Assembly: GCA_905250025.1 (NCBI GenBank)
Contig: CAJNOJ010000032.1
Span: forward strand, 543,501-607,500
Length of the DNA: 64,000 nt
Direction: 5' to 3'
Origin: Adineta ricciae
Lineage: Eukaryota > Rotifera > Eurotatoria > Adinetida > Adinetidae
Part shown: positions 1-12,644 of the stretch, piece after piece
Position numbering within the stretch: position 1 is the first letter of the stretch
How the letters are laid out: each line of letters begins with the position of its first letter
Notes under the pieces: generated by a model
Told to the model about the DNA's origin: nothing
Databases searched by the model: none
Seen by the model: only the letters and a program-made list of their open reading frames with translations
Program-made: the position numbers and the translations under genes

Positions 1-2311
1 AAAAAAACTAATTCAGTTGCAAGGATAAAATAACTTCACATATTGAACAAAAGACAACGTCACAACCAGATAATTTATTCTCAATTTGAACAAATGTCTT
101 CCACCTACAGCGCAAAACCATTTCAAATGAATTCAACGTGGTTAAGATCGAGTATGTAGATGTCGCTAGAGTCGATTTGCTGAGTGTGTATAATTCTCAT
201 GTTGGAAAGATGGCGTGAATGCTTCGCTCGATGTCATCACGTCCCTGTGATGATCATGTCTTCGAATCCATCGGAAAGTTCTTGATCTTGTACAAATGAA
301 GTCAACAGTTCGGAATCCATTAGCATAGAAACTATCTGCCTTTCTTCGGTTAATTAATCTACAATTAGATTCGTGTATGCAAGTTGATCAAATAAATCGT
401 AATGAAAAGAAAGAATCTCCGTTTGAAAAGTCCTCAATTAGATGTCAAGAATTTCATCTTCAATTAACAGACAATAATCTTCTGATTATATTAGCAATGA
501 TATTAGCATCTTGCTTTCACAAACTTCTATTTACTCAATCAATCATCAAAAGTTATTCTTTGTGTACGCAGCAATCCGACGACGAGATCAGTGATTTTTC
601 AGTTTTCTTTTGCTCGGATCATTCTCGAAATTCGACGAGACTGGTTTTTAATGAGAAATACTTTCTAACGACGATCCATCATCTTCATCTGCTAGTCTTG
701 ATGATAGATTGATTTCTTTTGTTCTTTTGCATGCAATAGTAAGAGAGTCGAACAACAACAATAACAACAACAACAAGATAATCACACATGTGTGTTCTGC
801 AGTTAGATGAATAACTCCGAGGTGTATGAGAGGCTAAATCTATTCAATAGGAGACGATTAACCTTAAGACTGATTGGCATGAGCAAAGGAAGTAAATCAT
901 CATTGTCCATTTCTGAATGCCCATCTGTTTTATTCTTCCCCTTCTCTCTCTCTCTTTATGTTTGTGTTCGACGTGATCATTATAAATACAGCAAATCAAT
1001 AGACAGAGAGAAATAAGAAGAGGAGCAACAACAATATGGATAGATAGATGATGCCCTCAACCCTCCTTGTTGGACATAAATAAACGCCATTGTTCCGGAC
1101 AAAATATAACAGAAATAGGGTAAAAAGACGAAGTTATCAGCAAGTAGGCATCAACTTTCTTTCTTTTCTCGCTCTTCGAACGAGAACAGCAGCAGCAGCA
1201 TACATCAACTTCGAGCAGGCACCTCGAAAATGATTAGCGTCGTATGTAAAAATGAACAACGATGTTGACTTTTCCCTCTCTCCCTTGATACACAAATATA
1301 TACGTATCGACATTACACAAAACTCCGTAGAGATTCCAACGGAAGGAGATATTGAATATATATATATTTCTATGTGTTGATGTAATATATTGTGTAAAGA
1401 GCTTTAGTGACTCGAAATTGTGAGCATTCTCCATGCTTGGGCACGTATTGGGAAATCATCATGATCATCATTTCGCTCAGTAAATATATGTGCGTATGAA
1501 GTAGGCGAATAATTCATCATTTCTTCTGAGAAGAACTTATCGATTTTTATCTTCAACAACCATTAATCATTTCGCGAGAAAAACATGACAGTATAAATAG
1601 TTCAATTTTAGCAAATTCTTTTCTGTTTTCATTCGAAATTGTGATTACAAAGTAGGCAGTCATTTTCTTCATTCGTACTCACTGAGTTCGCCTTGTAGAA
1701 GTGACGACTTCAACACTTGTTTAATCTGTCATATCGAAAGAAGAAGAAGAAGTACAAAATACTCGCCGAGAATGTCTATATATCAGATGACCACGAACAC
1801 TGACTAGCTCGCACATTCAATTATCTCTCTAAATAAGAAAAAAAAATCGAAAGAAAGAGAAGATTCATCTGTTTCTTCTCGTGATCGGACACGACAGCGA
1901 ATTACTATTGTACATTGATGCACTCTTTTCTTCATTTCTCCTCCGCCTTCTTCTAGTAAACATTGGATTAGTCGCGCGCGAGTGCGAGAACGAGTTCGTA
2001 TTATTGAAAGAGAAGAAGAAGAAAAAATACAAGACAAGACAGTAGCAACCTTCTTCTTTTACGTTGTGCATCGTGTTCTGATAATTGTCGATTTCGTCCC
2101 AAGTGAAAGAGCGAAGAGAGAAGATCTTGTAATCGATATGATACCAATGAAATAAGATCGATATAATTGATTACAACTCTCGCAGACTAACGAGTTAAGC
2201 TTCAACTATTCATATCCCAACACGTTCGTTGTTTAAGTCATTTGGTCAATTTTTCTCTCCGTTTCACTCGTCTTGTTCAAGTCGAAGGCTGAGTCGAAGA
2301 AGAAAATTCAG
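1..2311. other. No supported gene; probable 5' UTR toward the right end
   Basis: I see no coding sequence with domain content or a believable exon chain on either strand; the open frames are short and low in complexity. The right end closes on a strong splice donor (CAG/GTAAGT, intron starting at 2312), so roughly the last 200 bases may be a noncoding first exon of the ammonium transporter downstream. That link is inference from donor and acceptor strength only. Confidence 0.4.
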
Positions 2312-4261
2312 GTAAGTGTTACTTAATTACTACTTTACTAATGACCAAGTACGAACGAGATTTGTTTCGTTCATTGATCTCTCATTATGATGGCCTAGTT
2401 TGTTTCTTTTTGTTCCTCCTCTTTTCCCTTCATATGTTCAATGAACATGCGCATTGCACACCTGTAGTCAAACTCAACACTCATAACGAGAAGGCGATGC
2501 TTGTATTTCTTTCATATTAAAGAATATTCTTGTAAGTTTATCTTTCTTTTTTCTATTAGCAAAAAAACATATATTCATGTATTCTGTTCCATTGGGAGTT
2601 GTTTTTCTACTAACATGAAGAAGCTCAATTGGAATTGCTAAATAGTATCATTGGTTATATATATAGTGCGAATCACTCGTTCGTTCGTTCGTTCGTTTCT
2701 TTATTTATAACTGAATAAGTCAAAATTTCTTTTTCCTATTTCTCTCTCTCTCTCTTCTCGTACTATCCAAAGATCAAAGCATAGAAAATGTTGACACTAT
2801 TGGCAGTTTTCCAATAACAAGAAGGAGAATCATTTGCATGATAATTAAATCTCTAAAGGGAATTGAATTGAAGAACATGGAGAGAGAGAAAAGGGTTAGA
2901 GTATGCCAGCATGTCCCGAAACCAAATCTCATTTGTCAAAAAACGAGAAAGTCTTTTTGCTCTCTCTCTCTCTCTCTCTCTCTATTTATTCTCGTCTTCG
3001 ATGAGCTGTGACTGAATCGGAGACTACTAGTTGCGGAAAAGAATGAATAGTGTTGACAAAATTAGGTCGATAGAGGAAACAACATTCATCTCGTGTTTTG
3101 AATATGAATCAATGCATCATCAAGATGATTCGATGAGAGGAAAAGGGAGAAAGAGTAATTTCTCTTTTCTGATCTCTCCTGCGTCCGTCCGTTTCAAATC
3201 TCATTTTACAATTGGACGATCGCATATCTTTCTGGATGTTTGTTTTCGTAAATCGTCTTTCTATTATCCAGAAAGACTGACTGACATGCAGCAAGCTTCG
3301 TTTTGACAAATCATCATCTAGCGTGAGAATAACGATAAGAACAAATTTGATTTCATTCAAAATCTCGAACATCGATCGATATGATTCGTTTATAATGAGT
3401 AAACAGAAGTGTATCCTAATGACAAGATGGTGAGAATTGATAGAATAGTTTTTAATGATATCATCAACAAGAAGATTCACATTCGTTTAGTCAGATCTCT
3501 CGTCAGAATGAGAGAAAATGCATTTAATCACCGTCACGATTATATTCCAAAGATAAGTCAAACAAATATATCATTGGAATCGAACACCGTAAGTTATTTT
3601 TTGAAGGAAAGTATGAAAAGTATTTGAAATATGCGTCGAGTATGAGAATGAATGGACATTTGCATTTGTCTGCTTGTGTATTAGTACTTCATAAACAATT
3701 CCCAGTGCATGCAAGAGAGAAAAATGAGAGTAGAAATCTGGTCGATCGGATTGCGTCATTTCGTTCGTGCTTTTCATTTCTCATCAGTAATAAGCAGAGA
3801 ACAAATGCGAGAAGAAGAAAAACGATTGATTCTTTTAATCAACACTAAACCTGTCAAGTTATTTGTTAGAGTAACGAGATTTGATTTGACACCATGCCTT
3901 TGTTTTCACTAATGTGAACATTTCATCAGTTGCAATTCGTTTTCATCCGCATATTTCCACGTTGAAGTACACTGTTTAGCGAGAAAAAAAAAACAGAGAG
4001 AGTCGTAGAAAAATTGATAACATATTTCATTCAATGTGCGCGTGTATGTATGAGTACTGTTGTTTCACAGTCGGCGTCGGCGGCACCATGTGAGAGAAGA
4101 TATCGTCTTACCAGTTAGCGGATAACGAGCGTCACATGTCGAAAATCAATCAATGAAGAGTAGAAAAGTTGCGAAAAAAGACTTTTGCTTTCTTTTTCAT
4201 CTAACCACAAAAAAATAACAACAAGCCTTGAATCTTTTGCTTTGTCTATCTTCTATTCTAG
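2312..4261 (+). other. Candidate long 5' UTR intron of the ammonium transporter
   Basis: The stretch begins with a consensus donor GTAAGT after CAG and ends with a pyrimidine-rich acceptor TTCTATTCTAG at 4261, 35 bases before the transporter start codon. It would be about 1.95 kb, far longer than the 45-70 base introns typical here. Inside lie simple repeats: (CGTT)n near 2678-2697 and (CT)n at 2960-2983. No coding exon was recognised. The acceptor could instead receive a trans-spliced leader. Confidence 0.35.
2960..2983. repeat. (CT)n microsatellite
   Basis: Uninterrupted CT repeat of 12 units. Confidence 0.95.
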
Positions 4262-4296
4262 ACAATAAGAAATCGATCTAGGACTCGAACGAAATT

Positions 4297-6639
4297 ATGG
4301 CAGCAACAAATGAGCAACTTCAACAAGCAGTTGAAAGTTTCTTTCTTCTGTTCAATGGCGTGGTCATCTTTTGTAAGTTGTTATACATTGATCTGATCTC
4401 TATTGAACATCTTTGTGTAGTAATGAGCTTTGGTTATACGCTCATTGAATCAGGCGGTGTACGAAGTCAAAATGCAGGTCATAGTCTATTTAAAACTCTT
4501 CTTATTCTTAGTAAGTTGAACTGAATAAGTGTGGTCGGGGTTGATTTGGAGTTGTTATGTTTCAGTTACATCGGCATTGGCTTTTTGGATAACGGGTTAT
4601 GCATTCGCATTTGGTGGAAACGGAAACGTTTTATTAGGTACACGCTTTTGGGCAAGTGAAGGTCTTGGCGCTCGTTATCTCCATCCCGGAGTAGAAAATT
4701 ACACGACGTCGAATAACGTTCTAAAATTGAATAATCAAGATCCATATATAAATTATTTTTATAATTATATGTTGGCATTTCTTGTAACAAACATAGCAGC
4801 TAGTGCATTTGCCGAGCGTTGTCGAGTACCAGTTTATGTACTTTTCTCGATCGTTATGTCTGGTAGGTTACTCGAATGAATCGAACAACGTTCTAGTTGA
4901 GTGTTAAATATAGGATTCGTCTATCCATTCCTTGCGCACTGGATGTGGGGTCAAAATGGTTGGCTTGGTGCGATTGTCGGTGCACGCGTATGTTATGTTT
5001 AACATGTTGAACAGATCTCTTATTAGTTTGCTCTCTAAGGACTATGGTGGTAGTGCAATCATTTATTTAACAGCTGGTGTTGCTGCTTTAATCGGAACAA
5101 TCTTTCTCGGGCCGCGTTTTGGTCGATTCGAACCGCGTACATTACCTTTGTTTGGTCATAGCATTCCGGTACGAAAGAAAACATGAAAATAAATAAGCAT
5201 AGTTGCTATCGATGTTTGTATTAGGTTACATCTGTTGGTGCAATTCTCGTTGCATTCGGTTTCTTTGTACTCAATTCAGGAGCTGACCATCGTATTACAG
5301 GAAAAGCTTATGGCGATCGAGTTGGACATGGACTCGTCAATACACTTCTATCAGGAGCTGCATCGGGTGCAACTTATTATCTTTTACAACGTGTCATTGA
5401 AAGTACGCAACGATGTTTGTCGAGAAAACGATTTTGATAGGACATTTCATTTAAAAATTAGGCATGGGAGAACAAGCTCGCCATTTGAAACGACGTGTCT
5501 TTTTATCTACGGTTAATTCAATTCTTGCCGGAATGGTTGCTGTTGCTGGTGGAGCTGTGGCTTATAATCCTTGGTCGGCTGTCATCATCGGAGCTATTGC
5601 TGCATTAAGTTTCTTGTTATGGAGTAAATTATTAATTAAATTTCAAGTCGATGATCCTGTCGAAACTGCTGCAGGTAGGAGTGACTTAGTCCACGAAAAG
5701 TGTGAAATCGAGGTGAATGTGTCTTCTTTGCAGTTCATATTGGTGGTGGTTTATGGGGCATCTTTGCAGTTCCGATCTTTCGCCGAACAGTTGGACCAAA
5801 TATCAATGGAGGATTTGTTGAGGATGTCTTTAATTCGATTATCTATCGAATTAGTGCTGGAGAAAGCTGGCGGGTAAAGAACAAGAGTTATTTTTTTCAT
5901 TGATGATCTCTCATCGGAAAATTTTCTTATTCAAGGGTCTACTTAATTCATTGTGTACGGCTGCAGTTGTCATGGCATGGACCGCTGTCTTCATTGCTCT
6001 TCTATTTCTTCTACTTAAACTACTTAATTTATTAAAAGTATCCAAAGAGGAAGAATTACGAGGTAATTCTATAGGCGAAGAACTTTCAGTCACAATCAAG
6101 TATTCCTTTCTTTTAGGCATTGACTTATTCCAACATGGCGAACCGGCATACGCACTTCGCATCTACTGCGCTGCATGTGGAGAACAATTACAAGGCAAGA
6201 CTATTGAACAAGAAGCAGCTGCTGGAGGTGTTCGTACTAATTTTCCAACGATCGTCACTGATGCTGAAGGAGGTATGTACTGAAAACATCTTTGTAAGAA
6301 GTTTCAAGAATCTAACTAAGAGCCGAAGAACGCTAATTGTATTTGTTCAATTACAACTGATTATTTTCAGCATATGTGCTCGATGATATGCGTGGGTAAG
6401 AAAAAGCAAAAGAACTCAAATTTCACCACATTGCACAATGAAAACAGACGATCATTAACTTCTCAACAAATGCTCTTTCACATCTTGAGCGCTTATTTTT
6501 CTTTGCTTTGCCAAAAGAGAAAAACAAAACAAATGAATCATTTGATCTTCTTCCTCTTCGCAACTTTCTTTCTCGCTCAAACAAATCCAATAAAATCTTC
6601 TTTCGTTTTAGCCATCGTCCCTATCGAATATTTCAGTGA
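4297..6639 (+). CDS. Ammonium transporter (AMT/MEP/Rh family), 12 exons
   Basis: Membrane channel for ammonium/ammonia, expected at the plasma membrane. Exons: 4297-4372, 4421-4510, 4566-4862, 4914-4987, 5040-5168, 5225-5402, 5462-5674, 5734-5873, 5936-6062, 6117-6272, 6371-6395, 6612-6639; the sum gives 510 residues, close to the usual length. Family marks seen: ESGGVRSQNAGH near the N-terminus, HWMWGQNGWLG, the AMT core D-Y-G-G-S-A-I-I-Y, VHIGGGLWGIF and GIDLFQHGEPAY. The first of the two pore histidines appears to be tyrosine (DYGGSAIIY); the second (VHIGGG) is present. The last exon could alternatively be read in another frame to 6708, but the GTAAG donor at 6396 and the reading-frame sum favour the stop at 6639. 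Confidence 0.92.
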
Positions 6640-6709
6640 ACGAAATGGATCGACCGGTAGTGCAAATGGCACCAAAGTCAAATCCGTAAACGAAGACAAT
6701 CGTGTTTAA

Positions 6710-8572
6710 TTCAGTTCTCCTTTCCTTTTCTCTCTTTTCATTCAACATCTTAATCAAAAATACACGCATTTAGGAAAATCATCAATAGTATGAAGAATGA
6801 TCATTAAGCAATATATATGTTCCCCGATTTCTTCCAGTATAAGGCGCTTAAAAAACAAAAGATGTTCTTCTCTTCTCCCCTCTCATATCTGTATGTAGAT
6901 TAGTTTCAATATCTCGTTCTTTTTTTGTCTATGTGTTTAATCTTCGAAGAGCTTTACAGTATTTCTCTTTTTTCTTCTTCTTGCTGTTGTGTTCTTTATT
7001 TTTTTTCGCTGTCTCTCTCTCCTTCTCTGACAATGACAAATTCAGAGACTTTTCGTCATTGAAGAAGAATCTAACTCTACTTCTTCTTCTCGTTCGAGTT
7101 ACGACACATTCCCGGACATAAATTTCTAATCAGTCGTACATATCCTTCGTTCTCTCTCTATATACTCATAACATCAGCCTTACTTATCTTATCTTCTTTT
7201 CTTTTTCTTTTTCGTTTGTTCTTGCTCAAGTTTCGCGTTTATGTGTGTTTTGATGTTTGAGCGTGCTCATTGCATTCGAATTTGTCTCTTCTTGTTGATG
7301 TTGCTTCGTGTTCGCGATTAGTGTTTAAGCAAATAAAATATGTCGAAATCGTCTTGTGAATGGTGAGCGTACTTCTCAATTCTATCGAATCTTCGTGCTC
7401 ATGGCGGGAAATCTATGAGATGAGAATGTACAAATGTTGTTGTTTTCAAACTTGTAGCTTGAAATATAAATCAACAGATGAAGCGTTCGACAAACTGAAA
7501 TTATTGACAGTGCGATGCACTCCGAGTATTCATGTATTTGCCGAAAGCAATCGGAAATGTACCCAAATAATTGTATTAAGTAGTGACAGATACAATTTAC
7601 TCTCCTTCATAACTGTTTTTGCATAAATATTTGCTCGCGAGCTGATCATTCTTATGCTTGTGTGCAGCAACGATGATACAAAGAGAAATGACATCTGCAC
7701 TATTAGTAATCGAATGAAAGAATATGTTAAGATGTAGGATATCTTGGACACGGATTAGATCTTTCCTGGAACGGATTCGCACACGAGTGTATTCCAACTC
7801 TGTTGATGTTCGTTCCAAGTAGAACTCGGTGAGCTCTATCTGTTCCAAAAAGAATATCCCCGGAAATATGCTTCCTTACCCACAAGTAGCGCTCATCCAT
7901 TGGATTCGCTCACCCTTTTCTGAAAGACTTAGACAAGTATTAGATAAAGCTCTCACACAGATCTCGTTCTCATTGGCTTCAATTTACATCACTTTTATAC
8001 AATTTCTTCCCTTTTAATCCTGTTCTACTTATTCATATCAAACTATATTCAGTTCATTTGTTCAAATATGTAAGCAAAACGAACACTGTTCCTAAATATT
8101 TATTCATCGACTCTCTCTCTCTCTCTCTCTCTCTCGACTATTCAAAATCAAAAACGAATTTCCTTTCACTTGTTTTATCACTTCTCAACAACTCGAATGA
8201 ACGCCTAGTCGTTCATCGGCCTCCCTCCGATCAGCCACTCACGGCTAGCCGTTACATGTACATTTTCATTCTTTCATCTAGTTTAAAATCACTTTCGGAG
8301 CGAATCAACCTATTTTCTTCCATTCCTTCTTAAAAATAACCACCTGCGTTATTGTGACCGAAAAATTTTGCAATCCTTAATTAGTAATTAGGTTATTGAG
8401 ATTTCGAAAAACTGACACCGGATTCAAGATCCTCGACCTCGATTACCCTTCGGTTAACCCTTGCTCGTAAACAGTATAGATTCTTATTCTATCAGTGTAA
8501 AGTATGTGAACGGACAAACGAACGAACTTTAACTCAAATTCTGTGTATACCCTCCTTTCAGTAGAGGGAACA
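6710..8572. other. Intergenic, no gene seen
   Basis: About 1.9 kb between the transporter and the DUF1857-like gene. It is pyrimidine-rich with (CT)n at 8111-8134. A pyrimidine-rich acceptor CCTCCTTTCAG ends at 8561, just upstream of the next start codon, and may receive a cis- or trans-spliced leader. No exon chain or RNA gene recognised. Confidence 0.5.
8111..8134. repeat. (CT)n microsatellite
   Basis: Uninterrupted CT repeat of 12 units, upstream of the AT-rich island. Confidence 0.95.
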
Positions 8573-9031
8573 ATGCCTGAATCAAAATTGAAAGTATATG
8601 TAAAAGCACGTTTCGATGTTATTTGGGAAAAGCTTTTAGATAAAATTTATCATCCTGAAAAATATGTTGATAGAATAAAAAATGTTGATATTTTAGAAGA
8701 TGCACCTGATCATGTTTTAAGACTTATTCATTTTAATGATTCAACATGGCAAGAGTTAAAAGAATTAATTGTTCATGATAAATCGACTGGTATTATTGTT
8801 TATCGTTTAGTTGATCATCCATATTTTGAAGGTGAAACAGTAAATATTTGTGGAGCAACAAATGAAATTTATCATTTAGAATTAGATTATGAAATTAATT
8901 GGAAATTAAAAAATTCAGCTAATCATGAATCTAATGAACAAAAAGATATTTCACAAAAAGCATTACAAATAGCCATACAACAAATGAAAGTTGTTTCAGA
9001 AGAAGCAGAAGCTGTTTACAGACAAAATTAA
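8573..9031 (+). CDS. DUF1857/AtaL-like START-fold (SRPBCC) protein
   Basis: Single-exon frame of 152 residues. The pattern VIWEKLLDKIYHPEKYVDRI, followed by a short beta-rich stretch, a WQELKELIVHD segment and a C-terminal helix (ALQIAIQQMKVVSEEAEAVY), fits the DUF1857 branch of the SRPBCC/START superfamily, small cup-shaped ligand-binding proteins known mainly from fungi and bacteria. No function is established for this branch. Start chosen at 8573 because the frame upstream contains a splice-acceptor-like CTTTCAG. Codon choice is almost wholly A/T-ending (TTA, AAA, GAA, ATT), unlike the genes on either side beyond the island, so transfer or a different compositional history is likely. Family assignment is from memory of the pattern. 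Confidence 0.6.
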   Translation: MPESKLKVYVKARFDVIWEKLLDKIYHPEKYVDRIKNVDILEDAPDHVLRLIHFNDSTWQELKELIVHDKSTGIIVYRLVDHPYFEGETVNICGATNEIYHLELDYEINWKLKNSANHESNEQKDISQKALQIAIQQMKVVSEEAEAVYRQN

Positions 9032-9504
9032 TTTCTATTACTCAAATTACTAGTCATTAGGGTTTTTTACCACCTCAAGTTTATCTTTTTTTCTTCAAAT
9101 ATTTCTCTTTGTTTTTTTTTTTGTTAAATAATAAAGAAATCTTTATTCTTGATTGACGTGAATTTGATCAATATTATTTAATCATCGATATTTTATGAAA
9201 GAAAATGAATGATGTCATCTATCGTTTATAAATACTCAAAATCTTTTCTTGAATTTAATGTGAGAATAATATGACTACTAGATTTTTTGATTGATTTAAG
9301 AAACAGTTCCTCATTTGAAAATTATTTCTGAATAAGTTCCTATATGGATCAATAATATTTAACCGAAAGAAGTAAATGACATCTTTCGTTACAATATTTT
9401 GTCTATCATCGGTCAAAAAGTAAAATACGTACTCTTTGACTTATTTGTAGATATAATGGAACAAAATCTTTCATTTCTAAATCGAAAAACACGTAAAAGA
9501 AAGA
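9032..9504. other. AT-rich spacer
   Basis: Noncoding, AT-rich. A probable poly(A) signal (AATAAAG) for the preceding gene lies near 9130. Nothing else seen. Confidence 0.4.
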
Positions 9505-11157
9505 ATGACATCCGATGGAAGTTTATGTGAAATTTTAGGCATATCATCAGCTGAACGTGTTAAAGCACATTATGAAGGTGCAAAAACTCATTTATTAAAT
9601 TCAAATGAAATTTTACATCGTTCATCACATGAACAAGATTTATATTCTCAATAAAAATCACATGGTGAACCATATGGCCCAACTATTTATTCATCAAAAG
9701 ATGAACATTATACAGAAGTATGTCCATCATTAAAAAAGTTTATTCATAATGAATTAAAAGTAGATTTAAAATATTTTGGTTATATGGAATATGCATATGG
9801 ATTAGAAGAACATCGTGAACATTTTCGTAAAATTATTATTCGTGATCATCAATTAGATGATTATCTTATTAAAGATAATAATTAATTTCAAGTTGGATGT
9901 TTTCTGAATTCAACTAGATTAATTATATTCGATTTAGGTAGATTTATTATAAAAGAATTAGAAAATCAAAGATAATCAATTCTTTGTAGATTCCTTTTTT
10001 CTTTTCATTAAAAAAATTCACATTTAATTTATTCTTTCTTAAATATTATTTGAACCTAGATGGGATTATACTAGTGTTTATCAAAGTCTTCAAATGAAAG
10101 TTCTTCATTTACCATTAACACCTGAAAATGAATTTGAATCAAATTTAAAAGAATGAACAAAATCCATCTCATATTGATTTAGTTATTATTAATACACAAC
10201 GCATAATCCAATGTTACTTTGAAATATTTTTTTAACTTTTCTTTAACCAAATTAATTTGTATTTTCAATTTTAGAGGAAAACAATGGTCAATTGATATTG
10301 GAATAAAATATTCAAGTTATTTATTAATTGATGATGCTTATTATTGTGTTAATGATCCCCATATAAAAGTAATAAATACATTAAAAAAATCAAATGATAA
10401 TAATAGAATCAACTAAAACTGTCTGATTTATTGATCACCGATTCAACTAGTGAAAGTGATAGTAGTACATCATCACTTGGATATAACAGTCCTGTTCCAT
10501 CTAGTCGTGCTACAAAAATGAAAGTCATTAATACAAAAAAGGAACAACAAGCAATTAAACACAAAATAAATCGAAAAATTCGTTATTTTTTAGGACAATA
10601 TTGTCATATTGATCCAAGTAAGTTTTTCTTCATTGATGTGAGTATAATTCTATATTTAATTTTTAGTCAATAGTATCCGTGTCATAGGAGAAATACATCG
10701 TCAGCTAAATATTGAAATATTTGAATTATATAACATGTTGAAATGGACAAGAAGAAAATTAAATATTGAAATAAACATTAGCATGAAGCTAATGAATTTA
10801 TTATTGATAATGAATTGGAAATTAGAATTAAGTCGAAAAAACTAATATATTCGTTATTATCTTGAAAATTATTTTGATTATCCATCAAAATCAATTTGTA
10901 CAGGTCCAGCAGCATCATATTTATTATTTGAAGTTTTATTAATTTATTGTGAAAATAAAAATAAAAAACCAAGTGAAATATCGAAAGAATTTTCTGATGA
11001 TTTATATTTTGCAACTGGTGTTATGTTAAGTGGAAATTTATTTTCACATTCAAATTTATGTTCATATGTTCGATTACATTCAGGTTCTGATCCATTAAAT
11101 TTAGAAGAAATTATTCATAGATTTCAAAATGCCAAATTTCATTATGTGGACGATTAA
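9505..11157 (+). pseudogene. Decayed AT-rich coding region, family unknown
   Basis: A chain of protein-like fragments on the plus strand interrupted by stops and frame changes. The first runs from ATG 9505 through ILGISSAERVKAHYEG, hits TAA near 9651 and continues in the same frame to about 9884. A second at 10060-10200 (WDYTSVYQSL..KVLHLPL) needs a frame change at about 10155. A third (10275-10413) and a serine-rich fourth (10431-10673) follow, and a fifth from about 10846 ends YVDD at 11157. Codons are strongly A/T-ending, like the neighbouring 8573 gene. I do not recognise the family. It might be several introns in one badly degraded gene, or two dead genes. Confidence 0.45.
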
Positions 11158-11339
11158 AAAAGAACATTAAGTGATAAGACCATTTCAGTATCATTCGAAC
11201 CATTAATTAAAATCAAATCAAAGAAAGAAAATAATTTATGAAAAAAACAAGTTTTATTTATGAAATCAAATCTGTTAGTGAAATGAAACAAAAAAAGCTG
11301 AATTGATCTTTTTTGTTTATTTTAAATGAGATTAATTGT

Positions 11340-12644
11340 TTAAACTGATTTCATAAAAGTACCAAATTCACTTTTACCAATTCTACCATCATGGTTAAAA
11401 TCAGCATAATCAAACATAGTACCAACTGGATCATATTCGTTACTTTTTCTTGCAACATTAGGTGCATCAATACCAACATCAGGTCCAAGACCATATTTGT
11501 GTCCTTCTTGACTAGGTGCACCACTTGTGAATTTTTCATATTCAATTGGATTCGATGCAACACCAGCTACAGCTACGTCAAGACCAACTGGATATGTCGC
11601 TATTTCTCCTGCACCTGTTGACTTTAAAAAAATTATAAAGAAAAAATATTTTTGTTTTATTCAAAAAAGAAAAATTACTTGAAAAGCTTGAATATCTTGT
11701 TGAAGATCATCCTACATTATAGAAAAAAAATGACACAAAAATGCATAAACATAATTTCTAGCGATCTTCTTCCTTACTTCAGTGTTGTATGCCATTTGTT
11801 AAAGGTTCTCTAATGACATCATATCATCATCATTAGTATCAAATGTACCTATAAAGAGAAAATAGAAAAAAAGTTTTTTTGTCGATATTATTTTTACTCA
11901 CAATCATTTAACCATTGTTTAATATAATTATTTTTATTTACATCGATTTCCACAAAATGTATTTGCCGTCTTGGTATTGGTAAAGAAGAGTTTGAAGAAG
12001 ATCTATCTTCATCTTTGTTAACATCATCATTACTATTGTATGCTGGTAAAGGATGTGATTGTTGCAGCATTCTCATTTGTTCTTCATTTTCTTCATTATG
12101 AATTTGAAGAAGAATTGAATAAATGTATTGTAATTCTTCTGTAGGAAAACATTCATTAGATTGTTTATATGGACTTGTATCTTCATCCATAGTAGGTATT
12201 AATACCAAATATGTGTTAATGGTTATTAATGGTGTTTCTTTTCCCGCAGCCTTTATTGTCCTTCTATTACCTAATGGTTCTTTATCATGCACAGCTATAA
12301 GTCGTTTTAAAACATAATCACGTGGTAAATGATCCATAAAATGATTATTAACATCGGTAACATCAACACCATCGAATCGAGACATGACTAAAACCTGTAC
12401 AAAAGGCGAAGTTCGCCAAATCAGACATGGTCTTGGTTTTGCTTTGTTACTGGAACTTTTCGATGATGTTGATGATAATGCAGAAGCTTGAGAACCAGCT
12501 TTTACACCAAATAATTTTGCTACACTAATATGACGAGAATGAATTTGACCAATTGCTGGAAGCACTACTGTTTCACCAACTATAATAATCATAGATCATA
12601 TATTTAATTAAATCAATGTTTGACATACCATTGCTATTCGACAT
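11340..12644 (-). pseudogene. EF-hand protein gene with one in-frame stop
   Basis: Five exons on the minus strand: 12644-12629, 12579-11902, 11848-11778, 11711-11679, 11621-11340. They join in one frame of 360 codons, but codon 248 is TAA (11801-11799), followed directly by CAA ATG in the same frame. The first 247 residues hold an unrecognised globular part (FVQVLVMSRFDG..., LITINTYLVLIPT) and an EF-hand-like loop DVNKNNYIKQWL; a second loop DTNDDDMMSLEN ends just before the stop. The last 111 residues contain a clean EF-hand, DFNHDGRIGKSE. Downstream splice sites and coding remain intact, so the stop looks recent; read-through or a second product starting at ATG 11795 are alternatives. Confidence 0.6.

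Noticed and set aside
377..1016. Open frames of 60-110 codons near the left edge
   Set aside because: Low-complexity composition, no splice context and no recognisable motif.
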